Part shown: positions 8,546 through 17,710 of the stretch, in pieces
Position numbering within the stretch: the stretch's first letter is position 1
Layout: each line of letters starts with the position of its first letter
Source: Ophiothrix spiculata
Taxonomy: Eukaryota > Echinodermata > Ophiuroidea > Amphilepidida > Ophiotrichidae
Length of the DNA: 21,114 nt
Direction: 5' to 3' (one strand)
Assembly (NCBI GenBank): GCA_000969725.1
Contig: JXSR01S066668.1
Program-made: the position numbers and the translations under genes
The notes under the pieces: generated by a model
Databases searched by the model: none
Seen by the model: the letters and a program-made list of their open reading frames with translations, nothing else
What the model was told of the DNA's origin: nothing

Positions 8546-8980
8546 TCAACATGAAAGTTTGGTACGTAAAATTATATTATGATGATAATTGGTATTGCGT
8601 GGTCAATATGCAAGTAGCGATAATAACGCATGATTATGTTTACCTCTATACAATATAAACGTGATATAATAAGACAAGATGACAACAGTAAAAAATCGGT
8701 CTTGACATATGATTGGGGTAATATTTAGTTTAGAAAATGCTAACAAAACAACGCCGGTCTGATCATGTCTATCGATCACTATTACGTAATATACTGAGTT
8801 CATGGAAAGAATCGAAAACTGTATACATTTTACTAAAATCAAGATAATTCGAGATAGGATTGGTCAATATGCTTGACAAGTTATAGTAATTTATTTATAC
8901 TGTGCTTTTATTAATCAAATGTCTAAATATTTGGTATGAAATGGCGAAGATTGGCATTTTCCATGCATCAAGTTTTCTCA
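8546..8980. other. Unannotated AT-rich DNA
   Basis: A minus-strand frame of 79 codons (8603-8842) lies here without splice signals or paralogous support. Nothing else was recognised. Confidence 0.35.
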
Positions 8981-8984
8981 AATA

Positions 8985-9420
8985 CAGACTCCCAAAAAAG
9001 TATCGTCTCACCTCGAAAAAATGGCTCGTACGCAAATATTGAACTCGCAAACGAAATTTGAAGATTATGTGCACAAACGCAAATTTCATTTTTCGCACAG
9101 TACAAAATATCCGCTAAGATACCAACTGTACAATCGGTGGTATTGGTTTCATTAACTGACGCGTAAATAACACCATTGCAATTATTGCCACACTTTGTAC
9201 TGTGTGAAAAACGAAATTTGCAACTTTTTTTAATTGACCTCGAGGGGTTTAAAGGTTCATAAATTCATTCTTTTTCAGTCAATTGTCAGAAATAGGGTGT
9301 CAAAAGAAAGCTGAAATTCCAGCGCTTGTACACATAATCTTCAAATTGCGACGTTTGTGAGTTCCATATTTGCGTACGCGCCATTTTTTCGAGGTGAGGC
9401 GATACTTTTTTGGGAGTCTG
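8985..9420. mobile_element. 436-bp inverted-repeat element with TA duplication
   Basis: The ends CAGACTCCCAAAAAAGTATC and the matching complement are bordered by TA (8983-8984 and 9421-9422). Inverted arms extend about 75 bases, including cacctcgaaaaaatgg / ccattttttcgaggtg and gcgtacgc-type sequence. A second inner inverted pair is cagtacaaa / tttgtactg. There is no coding capacity, and the frames at 8895-9098 and 9341-9529 translate its arms. It is consistent with a Tc1/mariner-type miniature element. Confidence 0.85.
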
Positions 9421-9422
9421 TA

Positions 9423-10245
9423 CACACAATTAGGTATATGACAAGCTTGATTAATTTATTGCATTTAATACTATTACATTGTATCAGGTTATCATTTTTT
9501 TTTCGGAATGAAGTATGATATATCAGCATGTTACATTTACTGTGACAGATTTCATTGCAGCAGATTAATTACATATCGTAGCAATGAGTGTTACACCATT
9601 AATTAAGATATATTCTATAATCCTGATATAAATCATGTTTTTTAACTAATTCAAATGATTTAGTTTAATTATCTTCTTATTTATAATTTAGATTAATTAA
9701 TTTCTTGATTCACCTTAATTTAAAATGCACTGGCAGGTGTTTACTAAACGACATAATGTAAATGTTGTAGAGTGAAAACATGAATTCTATTTCAAATATA
9801 GAAAAAAATCCAATTTACTTAAATCTACAAAATACTACATGTACACAATAAGACCTTTAATAAAAAGTTTTTCTCAGCTGAATTATAACAATTCTGATTG
9901 ATCTGAAGCTTAATATTTATTATAAAGATAGCTTGAAAACGCTGGCATTTTATACTGCAAAAACGCTGGTGTTAATTAATTTAGTACCTAGCTTTTTTAA
10001 AACGGTAATCGTTGGTTAGATCATGCACATTAACACCGCTTGGTGTAAATACAAATCTAAAACTTTAGAATATTGTTGTCCTTTTCGCAGATTAGGTAAT
10101 GTATTCCTATTATTTGACAAATTGTACGAATGTTATAATAATTATCGGCAGAACTTTTGTTTAAAAAGATATAACTAAAGCATCTGTAACACCAAAGTCA
10201 AAGTGTTAAAACTATTATCAAAAGACATGTGTTCATTAACTACAG
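9423..10245. other. Unannotated AT-rich DNA, one acceptor-like site
   Basis: At about 10074-10090 tgttgtccttttcgcag is a strong acceptor-like signal, but the following bases (attag|gtaatg) give no usable exon. The rest is AT-rich without repeat matches. This interval does not align with the 5' tracts of the units to its right. Confidence 0.35.
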
Positions 10246-10347
10246 GTATTGGAGTTGGACCTCAGTGACACACCGACACTGGGAAAGCTTAGAAATTACA
10301 CCAGTAGAAAATCAACAAATATTGTGTTCAACGCCTAATGGTGTCAG
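10246..10347 (+). CDS. Candidate internal exon, 102 nt, unknown protein
   Basis: The segment lies between ttcattaactacag and a strong donor TCAG|gtagga. Read with one leading base and two trailing bases (same phase at both ends), it gives 33 open codons including YWSWTSVTHRHWESLEITPV and a later Cys in ILCSTPNGV. It is clearly less AT-rich than its surroundings. Another frame is open for 30 codons, so openness alone is weak evidence. It precedes the unit B 3' block by about 290 bases on the same strand, where an exon of the array gene would be expected. No copy was seen in other units. Confidence 0.3.
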
Positions 10348-10636
10348 GTAGGAATTCAGTATTAGCAAAATGTGACATTTCGCCATAGTTTAAAATAATA
10401 CTTTTCAGTGTTTAGTGGTGTATTTGAGCATAAAAGCGTTGCTGCAAAAAAGTCATTGATGTACTTACATAGAACATGACATTGATATAAGATGTTAAAA
10501 ATTACATTAAAACATTTTAAAGCCATTTTTAGAGCTACAACAATAATGCGAGATCGAAAATTACACAACCCCTGCCTGGCACGTTTTATGTATCATCTCA
10601 TTTTTTTTAATCACAAATATAAAGTTGCGGTTACCA

Positions 10637-10757
10637 TGGACGTGCTAGAACAAGTTTCATCAGACTTCGAAATATATCAACAGAAACAAAACCTTATAGG
10701 AGACAAGTGAGCATTGAGAATACCACTGAGATTTATCCAGTTCAAGAATCTACTTGA
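10637..10757 (+). pseudogene. 3' coding-like block, array unit B
   Basis: From an ATG at about 10636 the frame reads MDVLEQVSSDFEIYQQ and ends NLIGDK at the TGA 10708-10710. The alternative frame, kept in units A and C, runs through QVSIENTTEIYPVQEST to TGA 10755-10757 but is joined to the upstream part only through a one-base length change. AATAAA follows at 10759. The acceptor found in units C and D (ttgcag) reads ttgcgg here, so splicing at this site is lost. Likely a decayed copy, unless the GDK frame is the real one. Confidence 0.3.
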
Positions 10758-12104
10758 TAATAAAGGAATTCATTAATGAGCTTGTTATTTCCCATATTTG
10801 ATAGATCTGGGTTTCAATTTAATCTGGTAACGAAAATCTGCTAGATCACAGCAAGAATTTGATTCCCCTGGTGGGTTTTCCTGTCCTTTTATTTTATACA
10901 TTACATCAAAAATAATAGAGAATCGCAATTACTTGAATCAGTTAGTGTATAGAAAACAGATCAATCCAGCAGGGCCTAAAGGGAGCCAAAACGTGGAGCA
11001 ATGCAACGAGAGGAATATCTCTATCTTCAAAACAATTGAAAAGCTTGTACATATGACAAGCGATCAAAATACGTATAATGTCCTATAAGGATATTTCTTG
11101 CTGCAATATCGACTGAATGTATATCAAACACATCTCAAAAGCGCCTTACAAACTGAATATCGTTAAAATAATAGCTTTGTAAAATGTTTTCTGGCTTTGC
11201 TCGATGTTAAGTCAAGAGCAGTTAATACGTTTTAATTCGTCGGAGTTCATAAACAGACTGAAGGAAATAGATAAATACATTACAAGTTCCTATAAGCACG
11301 GTAAGTAAATATGGATGAAGGGGCCAGTCTAGAAGCGACTTATGTAGATTAGCCCAAAACATGTTGAAGCTCACAATGAAGAAACCGTATTCAAGTTGCC
11401 TGTTGTTTTAAAGTCTAACGTAAACATTTCACTTTGGACTACTGCAGGAAATTAAGTATAGATTTTGGAGGTATAGCAGAGAACACATGAACAGAACATA
11501 ATGTTATGGGGACATGTTGGTTTAATGTACTGTTGGTTGAATGTGCTAATGAAATTTGACGGCCCATTTGTATATATATCTGATAAGTCTGATAGGATAG
11601 GGGCTTCACTGAGGCATGGATATTCGATAGCTGAGAATACAAGAAAAGAATAATGTGATAATAACCGATCCTGATGAATCTATTCAACGAATTTATTTTC
11701 AAGCTAGTTTGCTTTAAATTCATTTGCGTTTCGATTCATCATCCTTTCTCTATTTCACTCGGCTTTTGTCTCGTGCAATGATGAAAACGTCAAAATTAGA
11801 ACTTTATGATCATCTTATTTCATTACATATTATTATAATATATATTTGCATAGGTCTATATACATCATACATGTAGCATACGGTATAGCAATGTTCTCTG
11901 TTACAAAACCAACGCTAGACTCCAAAATGTCGTTTCTTATCATCTCTCGTTTTGTAGTATTGTAAATCCTTTGTAAAATTGTTCTTAATATATTTAATAG
12001 GCAAGTGACTGTACTTGACAAACACGACCTTAACTGATATTAACATTTGTTTCTACAACTAATTCATTTAATTAATTTATCTCATTTTAACTAAAGATAG
12101 ATTT
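10702..12104 (+). repeat. Array unit B, 3' module and following tract
   Basis: It aligns with units C and D through caagtgagcattgag, ggagcaatgcaacgagagga, tcgactgaatgta, ttctggctttgctcgatgt, accgtattcaagttgcc and ggactactgcaggaaatt. Then, as in unit C, cggcttttgtctcgtgca leads to acaaaaccaacgctagact. A short hydrophobic start (MSFLIISRFVV, 11937) is followed by gtaaat; unit C has MSLLIIFRFAL at 16977. That could be a signal-peptide exon but is too short to trust. Confidence 0.85.
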
Positions 12105-12110
12105 GTCCGC

Positions 12111-12494
12111 CATACCTGTCAAGTCTCCCGATTTAGGCAGGAGTCTCTGCGATTTTAGGCATCCTTCCCGATCTCCCGATCGGGTCATCATATCTAGCAA
12201 TATCTCCCGCTTAAAAAAAAAATCTCCCGATATCTCCCGCATTGAAAAATATCGACCGCGATGTTTCACTAGCGTGTATTACAGATCGCGTACACGGTAC
12301 ATTTTGTTAAGAGATTGAAAATGAGATCGTTGTTTTGGAGACCCTTTTTTGTCCCTTTCCAGTTTTCAAAAGCTACGTAATTTTTTGGGTGTACCTTTTG
12401 GGCCTCATATGTCATTTGCCCGTAAACGTTGCTCATAAATTTAAGTGATTACAGAAGTCTCCCGCATCAGAATTTGAAAATGTTGACAGGTATG
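12111..12494. mobile_element. 384-bp element, 12-bp termini, 6-bp target duplication
   Basis: The ends CATACCTGTCAA and TTGACAGGTATG are bordered by GTCCGC on both sides (12105-12110 and 12495-12500). Units C and D retain the empty site tttgtccgctgaaaataac (about 17144 and 19619), which confirms the boundaries. The motif TCTCCCG recurs at least six times inside, mostly in the left third. No coding capacity; the frames on both strands at 12087-12318 fall within it or cross its edge. Superfamily not assigned. Confidence 0.88.
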
Positions 12495-12556
12495 GTCCGC
12501 TGAAAATAACATTTTGTTATTTTCAAGAGTATCTAAAAATACCTGTTATAGGCACT

Positions 12557-13050
12557 GGGCCGTATTCATAAAACTCCCTTACTCTTAAGTGCAACTTTTA
12601 CACTTAAGTGTAAGTTTAAGTGTAACACTTAAGTGTTTCACTTAACTTAAATGATTCCCTTAACTTTAAAGCCTAATTTTTGCTTTATTGCAGTGTGTCA
12701 TTTTTGTTCTTTTTAAATGTAATTTTAAGTGCAAAAATGCTAACTATAAATTGTAAAAAATATACCCAAGTATTAAACTGAATCTCTTAAGTCACACTCT
12801 AAGTATTTTCTTCTATTAAAAAGCAAATTATGTAAAATATATGCTATAGAATACCCACATGACTTAAGGGCAACTCTTAAGGGTGCTCCAATGTCCCCTT
12901 AAGAGTTGCCCTTAAAATTATAAGAGTTAAGGGATTCCCTTAACTATTTGTTCATTTAAGTGCAACTCTAAGAGTTTGTCTTAAAATTCAGCAGATTTAA
13001 GGGAAACTCTTAAAAAAGTTGCACTTAAGTGTGCTTTATGAATACGGCCC
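12557..13050. mobile_element. 494-bp inverted-repeat element
   Basis: The termini GGGCCGTATTCATAAA and TTTATGAATACGGCCC are perfect. Inside are many short forms of cttaagtg/cacttaag and gagttaaggg, many of them inverted, so the arms fold on each other. Units C and D have short uninterrupted sequence at this point (tgttatagaccaagatcc and tgttataggcccagatcc). The target duplication is not clear. No coding capacity. Confidence 0.85.
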
Positions 13051-13559
13051 AAGATCCTTGTATAGGTGAACAGTATTAAGCATTTGTAAACCCAATAGCC
13101 CATTACATACAAGAGCATATAGGGTGGTTACACAAAATGTTGCTTCCAGAACTCAATTTTGGCCGAAATGAGGCATCCTCAGCTTGATTTTGTCCAATTT
13201 TATTGTTAAGAATAGGAAAATTTACCAAAACCTCGACATCATGAATAGAAAATTGGGATGTTTAAATTTTCGGTTAACTCGTTATTTTTCTAGAACTGGT
13301 AAATGCTGAAAATGGAGTCTTGTAAAGCACATAACTTGCACATTTTTAAAAACACGCCGTGCAACGTCAATTTCCTTGTAATAATTAAAAATCTGTAAAA
13401 TACTTCGTTGTTTTAGGACTTACACCAAAAATGATTTTCAATGTGTTAGTACTACATGTTTCTAGCAGTAGTTTGGTAGTGTTATATCATAACTTTTATC
13501 AACTACAAGACTTCGAGTAGAGCTTGGTACACCCTAAACATTATATTACTCTCTCTCAG

Positions 13560-13624
13560 CCTGAGGATAATAGAGGTATTCACTATTGATACCTTCGGTC
13601 AATGCCACGCGATAAAGAAGAACT
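13560..13624 (+). CDS. TFGQCH exon-like segment, array unit B
   Basis: The acceptor attactctctctcag is the strongest in the window. It is followed by one base and 21 codons (LRIIEVFTIDTFGQCHAIKK then Asn) and one base before gtattg. Only this frame is open. Units C and D keep the same words, and the old copy at 3186 keeps TFSQCHTKK. If spliced with G or T as the last base, the next segment (14057) would continue in phase. The donor is weak, and read-through ends at a stop shortly after. Function unknown; the single Cys-His pair is not diagnostic. Confidence 0.35.
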
Positions 13625-14056
13625 GTATTGTACAAACATTATTATTTATTTACTGAAAAGGGATAGAAGAAAGACACTTGAGCAGATCTAGTTTTGTTGT
13701 TCAAAAACAAGTACTATTTAGAATACTTTTACAAAATAGAGATAGTACGGTATTACACCATTTTATGTTTGCTTACTGTTATATGTCTAGTTTTATCAAC
13801 ATAATATATTTACTTTTCAGAATGATGCAGCGACATCACATGCTATTCCGTTTATTCCATCTCATGCATCTAATATTTTTTATTCTTAAAAAAGGTGTTC
13901 TTATTAACTGACGAAAATAAATCAATAAGTTGGATATGCCGTTTACATTTCGTTTGCAGAGTTTTCTCTTAAAATCAGTAAATAAGAGCGGTGCATTTAA
14001 TCACACTAAATGAATGTCGTATCCTTTTTAATAACTTTCTAGATTTCTTTTTTTAG

Positions 14057-14127
14057 CGATTGTATTTCCTTTCGACGAAGAATCAACGCCTAACCAAACT
14101 AACATAGTTCCATTGCTTCAAAATTGA
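14057..14127 (+). CDS. FDEESTP exon-like segment, array unit B
   Basis: After ttcttttttttag come two bases completing a codon, then IVFPFDEESTPNQTNIVPLL, Gln, Asn and a stop. Three copies exist (here, 18114 and 20819). Across the first fifteen codons the differences are GTA/GTC/GTG (silent), GAC/GAT (silent), TTC/TTA and AAC/AAG, a pattern expected for coding sequence. The leading bases CG or CT would give Ala after a preceding G, also silent. The acidic, Thr/Asn-rich content is not diagnostic. Reading frames diverge after TPNQTN. Confidence 0.35.
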
Positions 14128-14188
14128 TAACGAAAGCTAACTAAAAATGCGTAAAAAATTATTTAATCAAAAAAATATAAAATTGCAG

Positions 14189-14319
14189 TTAATACTATGG
14201 GCATACCCGAACAAGTTTTATCAGACTTCAAAAATATTTCAACAGAAACAAAACCTAATAGGAGACAAGTGAGCATTGAGAATACCACTGAGATTTATCC
14301 AGTTCAAGAATCTACATAA
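14189..14319 (+). CDS. Candidate 3'-terminal exon, array unit C
   Basis: After aaaattgcag the frame is open: ATG at 14197 (MGIPEQVLSDFKNIST) then NRRQVSIENTTEIYPVQEST and TAA at 14317, with AATAAA at 14321. The C-terminal frame agrees with unit A. An overlapping frame ends QKQNLIGDK at the TGA within ACAAGTGAGC, as in units B and D. The stop/poly(A) layout supports a last exon, while the dual frames and the possible donor ACAA|gtgagc leave its coding frame open. Confidence 0.3.
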
Positions 14320-14579
14320 TAATAAAGAATTTCACTACTTGTTATTTCCCATATTTGATAGATCTGGGTTTCAATTTGTTTTAGTATTGAAAATCTATCA
14401 AAGAATGCTAGATCGCTTCAAGAATTTAATTCCCATGGTGGGTTTTCCTACCTGTTTTATAAATCACATCAAGGGAAATATAATTACTTGAAACAGTTAG
14501 TGTATAGAAAATAGATCAATCCAGCAGGGCCTAAAGGGAGGCAAAACGTGGAGCAATGCAACGAGAGGAATATCTATAT

Positions 14580-15282
14580 GGTCATCCTTTTTGAGGTGAG
14601 GCCCATTTGCGTTTCATCTCATTCACTTCATGCATACCTAACTCCTTCCTGGTAATCGTTGATTAGAGTTAATTAATACCTTTATTTGGCTAATATTTTC
14701 AATTGATTTTATAGGCTAATACATTATCTTCAAAATCCTACCAAATGTATGACATTTCATACGATTATTGAAAGGTTGTGACAACATTTGATGCACAATG
14801 TACGTATCTCATCCACACCAACCACATTTATGCCTGTTTTCATGTCTGGCTAAATTAGCTTATTGACTTATTCTTGTTAATAGCGTTAATAATCAATTTT
14901 ATTTGTGTTAATTCCAACTTGTTTTTGATAAACAATAACTAGCCTTTAAAATCATATAAGATTTGTGACACTTCAATGGATTTTTAAGGAGATATGACAA
15001 ACAATTCATGCACAATTTTCATGATGCCTCAACCTCACCCACCTCAACCTCACCCAACTCCACCCTGGCTAAGTAGCTTTAACGGGTCATTAAGCTTAAT
15101 TGATCACTTCATTTGGGTTCTATTCTTGCTTTCTTGAAAGTCAAATAAATTGTCTTTAAAATCATACCAAAATTATGACATTTCATTTAATTGTTGAAAT
15201 GATATGACAAAAATTGATGCATAAATCACTCTCCATGTAACAAATCCACCATTTATGGGTGCCCACATTAAAAAGAATGACC
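14580..15282. mobile_element. 703-bp element with 6-bp duplication and internal repeats
   Basis: The ends begin GGTCATCCTTTTTGAGGTGA and, read inward from the right, GGTCATTCTTTTTAATGTGG. They are bordered by CTATAT (14574-14579 and 15283-15288). Units B and D show the empty site at the same place (aatatct-tatcttcaaaac). Inside are three diverged repeats of about 213 bp anchored on tctt-aaaatcata/ctacc and tatgacattt (near 14728, 14944 and 15153). No coding capacity. The 6-bp duplication does not by itself identify a superfamily. Confidence 0.85.
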
Positions 15283-15601
15283 CTATATCTTCAAAACAAT
15301 TGAAAAGCTTGTCCATATGACAACCGATCAAATTAATGTCCTATAGGGATATATCTTGCTGCAATATCGACTTAATGTATATCAAACACATCTCAAAAGC
15401 GCTTTACAAACTGAATATCGTTAAAATAATAGCTTTGTAAAATGTTTTCTGGCTTTGCTCGATGTAAAGTCAAGAGCACTTAATACGTTTTAACTCGTCG
15501 GAGTTCATAAACAGACTGAAGGAAATAGATAAATACGCTACCAAGTTCCTATAAGCATGATAAGTAAATATGGATGAAGGGACCAGTCTAGAAGCGACTT
15601 A

Positions 15602-15964
15602 GGCCAAACAAAATTAATAGTTTGTCTCAAAGCTCCCGCACGCATTAGTTTTATCGTGCGCGTTAGTTTCCCTGAAAATCAGAAAAAAGATTTGTTTTAA
15701 CCTTTTTAAATTTTATTTCACCAAAACTGTGAAAAAACAAATAACAACAATGGTTAATTTAATTTATTTGGTCTTTATTCTGTTTTTGAGTTCTAAAAAG
15801 GCCCTTATATATGAGGGAGGAACATATCAAACTCTTGTAGAATAGCACTCAGGACTTCTGTCACACTAGAAAAAAATAATAATAAAAAAAAAAAAACTTA
15901 CAAAAAAAATCGCATTTCGCATTAGTTTTTCAAGAGTAGGAGGGCTATTATTTTTTATTTAGCC
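15602..15964. mobile_element. 363-bp element, probable 3-bp target duplication
   Basis: Relative to units B and D (gcgacttatgtagatt and ggacttatatagatt) an insertion lies after gactTA. Its ends GGCCAAACAAAATTAATAG and, inverted, GGCTAAATAAAAAATAATAG match imperfectly. Flanks are TTA (15599-15601) and TGA (15965-15967), so a TTA duplication is likely with one change. GG-starting ends and a three-base TTA/TAA-type target suit PIF/Harbinger miniature elements, but this is tentative. It contains several A-runs around 15870-15910 and gcgcattagtttt repeated. Confidence 0.65.
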
Positions 15965-16238
15965 TGATATAGATTAGCCCAAAACATGTTAAAGCTCACG
16001 ATGAAGAAACCGTATTCAAGTTGCCTGTTGTTTTAAAGTCTAACGTAAACATTTCATTTTGGACTACTGCAGGAAATTAAGTATAGATTTAGGGGGTATA
16101 GCAGAGAACACATTAACAGAACATAATGTTATGGGGACATGTTCATTGTACTGTTGGCTGAATATTCTATTGAATATTGAATACGCCAGTAAAAGAAAAC
16201 CCCAACTCCAATAGCCTCCTTCTATAAATTATACTTAC

Positions 16239-16352
16239 AAAATATAAATGCAGACAAATCTTTGAAAATGCTTTCACATAACTAAAAAGCATTTCCATGT
16301 CTATATCCCAATCATCCCACATTTGACCTTGTAGTTGACTTTTGTTAGACAT
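16239..16352 (-). pseudogene. Transposon-derived first exon, left arm
   Basis: On the minus strand, ATG (16350-16352) opens 38 codons ending at a canonical gtaagt donor. It shares DWDIDMEMLFS-VKAF with the right arm. Compensating two-base indels near the start change the first residues but restore the frame. Probably a captured, non-functional exon of a mobile-element gene. Confidence 0.45.
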
Positions 16353-16463
16353 TGTTAGATAATTGTTACAGTATATATTTGCTATATTTAAACATCCAGT
16401 ACAAGATAACCCCAACTTCATGAGCTCCCATCTGCATCTATATACTATAACAGTTGTCTAACA

Positions 16464-16566
16464 ATGTCTAAAAAGTCAACAACAAGGTCAAATGTGGGAT
16501 CGGATTGGGATATAGATATGGAAATGCTTTTTAGTGATGTGAAAGCATTTCCAGAGATGATGTTTT
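16464..16566 (+). pseudogene. Transposon-derived first exon, right arm
   Basis: ATG opens 34 codons plus one base (MSKKSTTRSNVGSDWDIDME then MLFSDVKAFPEMMF) and ends at TTT T|gtaagt. The acidic WDIDMEMLFSDVKAFPEM stretch follows a basic Ser/Thr-rich start. No DDE motif or later exon is present. The donor, the ATG and conservation with the left arm make it the best-supported exon-like sequence in the window, though of a mobile element. Confidence 0.5.
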
Positions 16567-17643
16567 GTAAGTATAATTTACAGTAGGGAACTATTGGAGC
16601 TGGGGTTTTCTTGTACTGGCGTATTCAATTTGACGGCCCATTATAAGTCTGATCCAGATAGGGGCTTCACTGAGGTATGGATATTTGATAGCTGAGGATA
16701 CAAGAAAATAATAATGCGATAACGAATGATCCTGATGAATCTATTCAACGAATTTATTTTTGCTGTTACTTGCTAAATTCATTTGCGTTTCGATTCATCA
16801 TCATATCTTTATTTTCACTCGGCTTTTGTCTCGTGCAATGATGAAAACGTCAAAATTAGAATTTTATGATTATCTTATTTCATTTCATATTATTATAAGA
16901 TATATTTGCATAGATCTACATCATACATGTATGTTCTCTGTTACAAAACCAACGCTAGACTCAAAAATGTCGCTTCTTATCATCTTTCGTTTTGCATTAT
17001 TGTAAATCCTTTGTAAGGTTTTTCTTAATAGATCCGTTTAATAATAGGCAAGTGACTGTACTTGAGAAACCCGACCTCAACTGATATTAACATTTGTTTC
17101 TACAACCAATTCATTAAATTAATTTAATTAATTAAGATAGATTTGTCCGCTGAAAATAACATTTTGTATCAAAAAATACCTGTTATAGACCAAGATCCTT
17201 GAATAGATAAACATCCATTTCATACCAAGGCATATAGGGTGGTTACATAAAATGTTGCTTCCAGAACTCAATTTTGGCCGAAACGAGGCATCCTAAGCTT
17301 GATTTTATCCAATTTTATGGTTAATAATAGGAAAATTTACCAAAAACTCGACATCATGAACAGAAAATTTGGATTTTTTTTTGTAAAGCACCGAACTTGC
17401 ACATTTTTAAAAACATGCCGTGAAACGTCAATTTCCTTGTAATACTTGTAATTAAAAATCTGTACTAATAATTCGTTGATTTAGGACTTAGACCAAAATG
17501 ATTTTCAATATATTAGCAACAGTATTCTTGTTTCAATACATGTTTCTAGCAGTAGTTTGGCAGTGTTATATCATAACTTTGATCAACTACAAAACTTCGA
17601 GCAGAGCTTGGAACACCCTAAACATTATATTACATTATCTGAG

Positions 17644-17710
17644 CCTGAGGATAATAGAGGTATTCACTATTGATACCTTCGGTCAATGCCACGCGATAAA
17701 GAAGAACTGA
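17644..17710 (+). pseudogene. TFGQCH exon-like segment, array unit C
   Basis: After attacattatctgag the frame gives one base, then LRIIEVFTIDTFGQCHAIKK and Asn, then TGA at 17708. The base after AAC differs from units B and D, destroying the possible gtattg donor (gaattg here). The segment itself is identical at the protein level to unit B. Likely a decayed exon, or the C-terminus of the longer frame starting at 17498. Confidence 0.3.

Larger units (their letters stand above)
13051..14188 (+). repeat. Array unit B, 5' tract with exon-like segments
   Basis: This tract aligns with 17175-18244 and 19660-20960 through catatagggtggttac, ttttggccgaa, cgacatcatgaa, tttctagcagtagtttgg, gagcttgg-acaccctaaac, cctgaggataatagaggtat, attttttattcttaaaaa and atgaatgtcgtatcctt. 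Two acceptor-flanked segments inside it are described separately. Most of the tract is conserved without an open frame, so it evolves as a duplicated block rather than as coding sequence. Confidence 0.9.
16175..16629. mobile_element. 455-bp inverted duplication of a transposon 5' end
   Basis: The left arm (to about 16400) and right arm are inverted copies that end in attgaatacgcc / ggcgtattcaat and share ccccaactcc, aagcatttccat and acatttgaccttg. Unit B shows the uninterrupted site ctaatgaaatttgacggc. Both arms carry an ATG-initiated exon ending at gtaagt (16464-16566 plus; 16239-16352 minus). The element therefore seems to be a foldback made from the first kilobase or less of a coding DNA transposon. 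Parent superfamily unknown. Confidence 0.8.
14265..17174 (+). repeat. Array unit C, 3' module (with three insertions)
   Basis: The same landmark order as unit B is seen, interrupted by elements at 14580-15282, 15602-15964 and 16175-16629. After the last insertion the tract resumes with tttgacggccca, ggggcttcactgagg, cggcttttgtctcgtgcaat and tttgtccgctgaaaataac. Subtracting the insertions leaves about 2.5 kb between the 3' blocks of units C and D. Confidence 0.88.

Noticed and set aside
8603..8842. 79-codon minus-strand frame with hydrophobic stretches
   Set aside because: Hydrophobic content follows from AT-richness; there is no paralogous copy, splice signal or recognisable domain.
8895..9529. 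Minus-strand frames overlapping the 436-bp element
   Set aside because: They translate the terminal inverted repeats and flanks of a non-coding element.
12087..12318. Overlapping frames on both strands
   Set aside because: Both translate the TCTCCCG repeats of the inserted element and cross its left end.
13678..13911. 77-codon plus-strand frame, and its 71-codon relative at 20527-20742
   Set aside because: Homologous positions in unit C have indels and no common frame; composition is that of AT-rich DNA.
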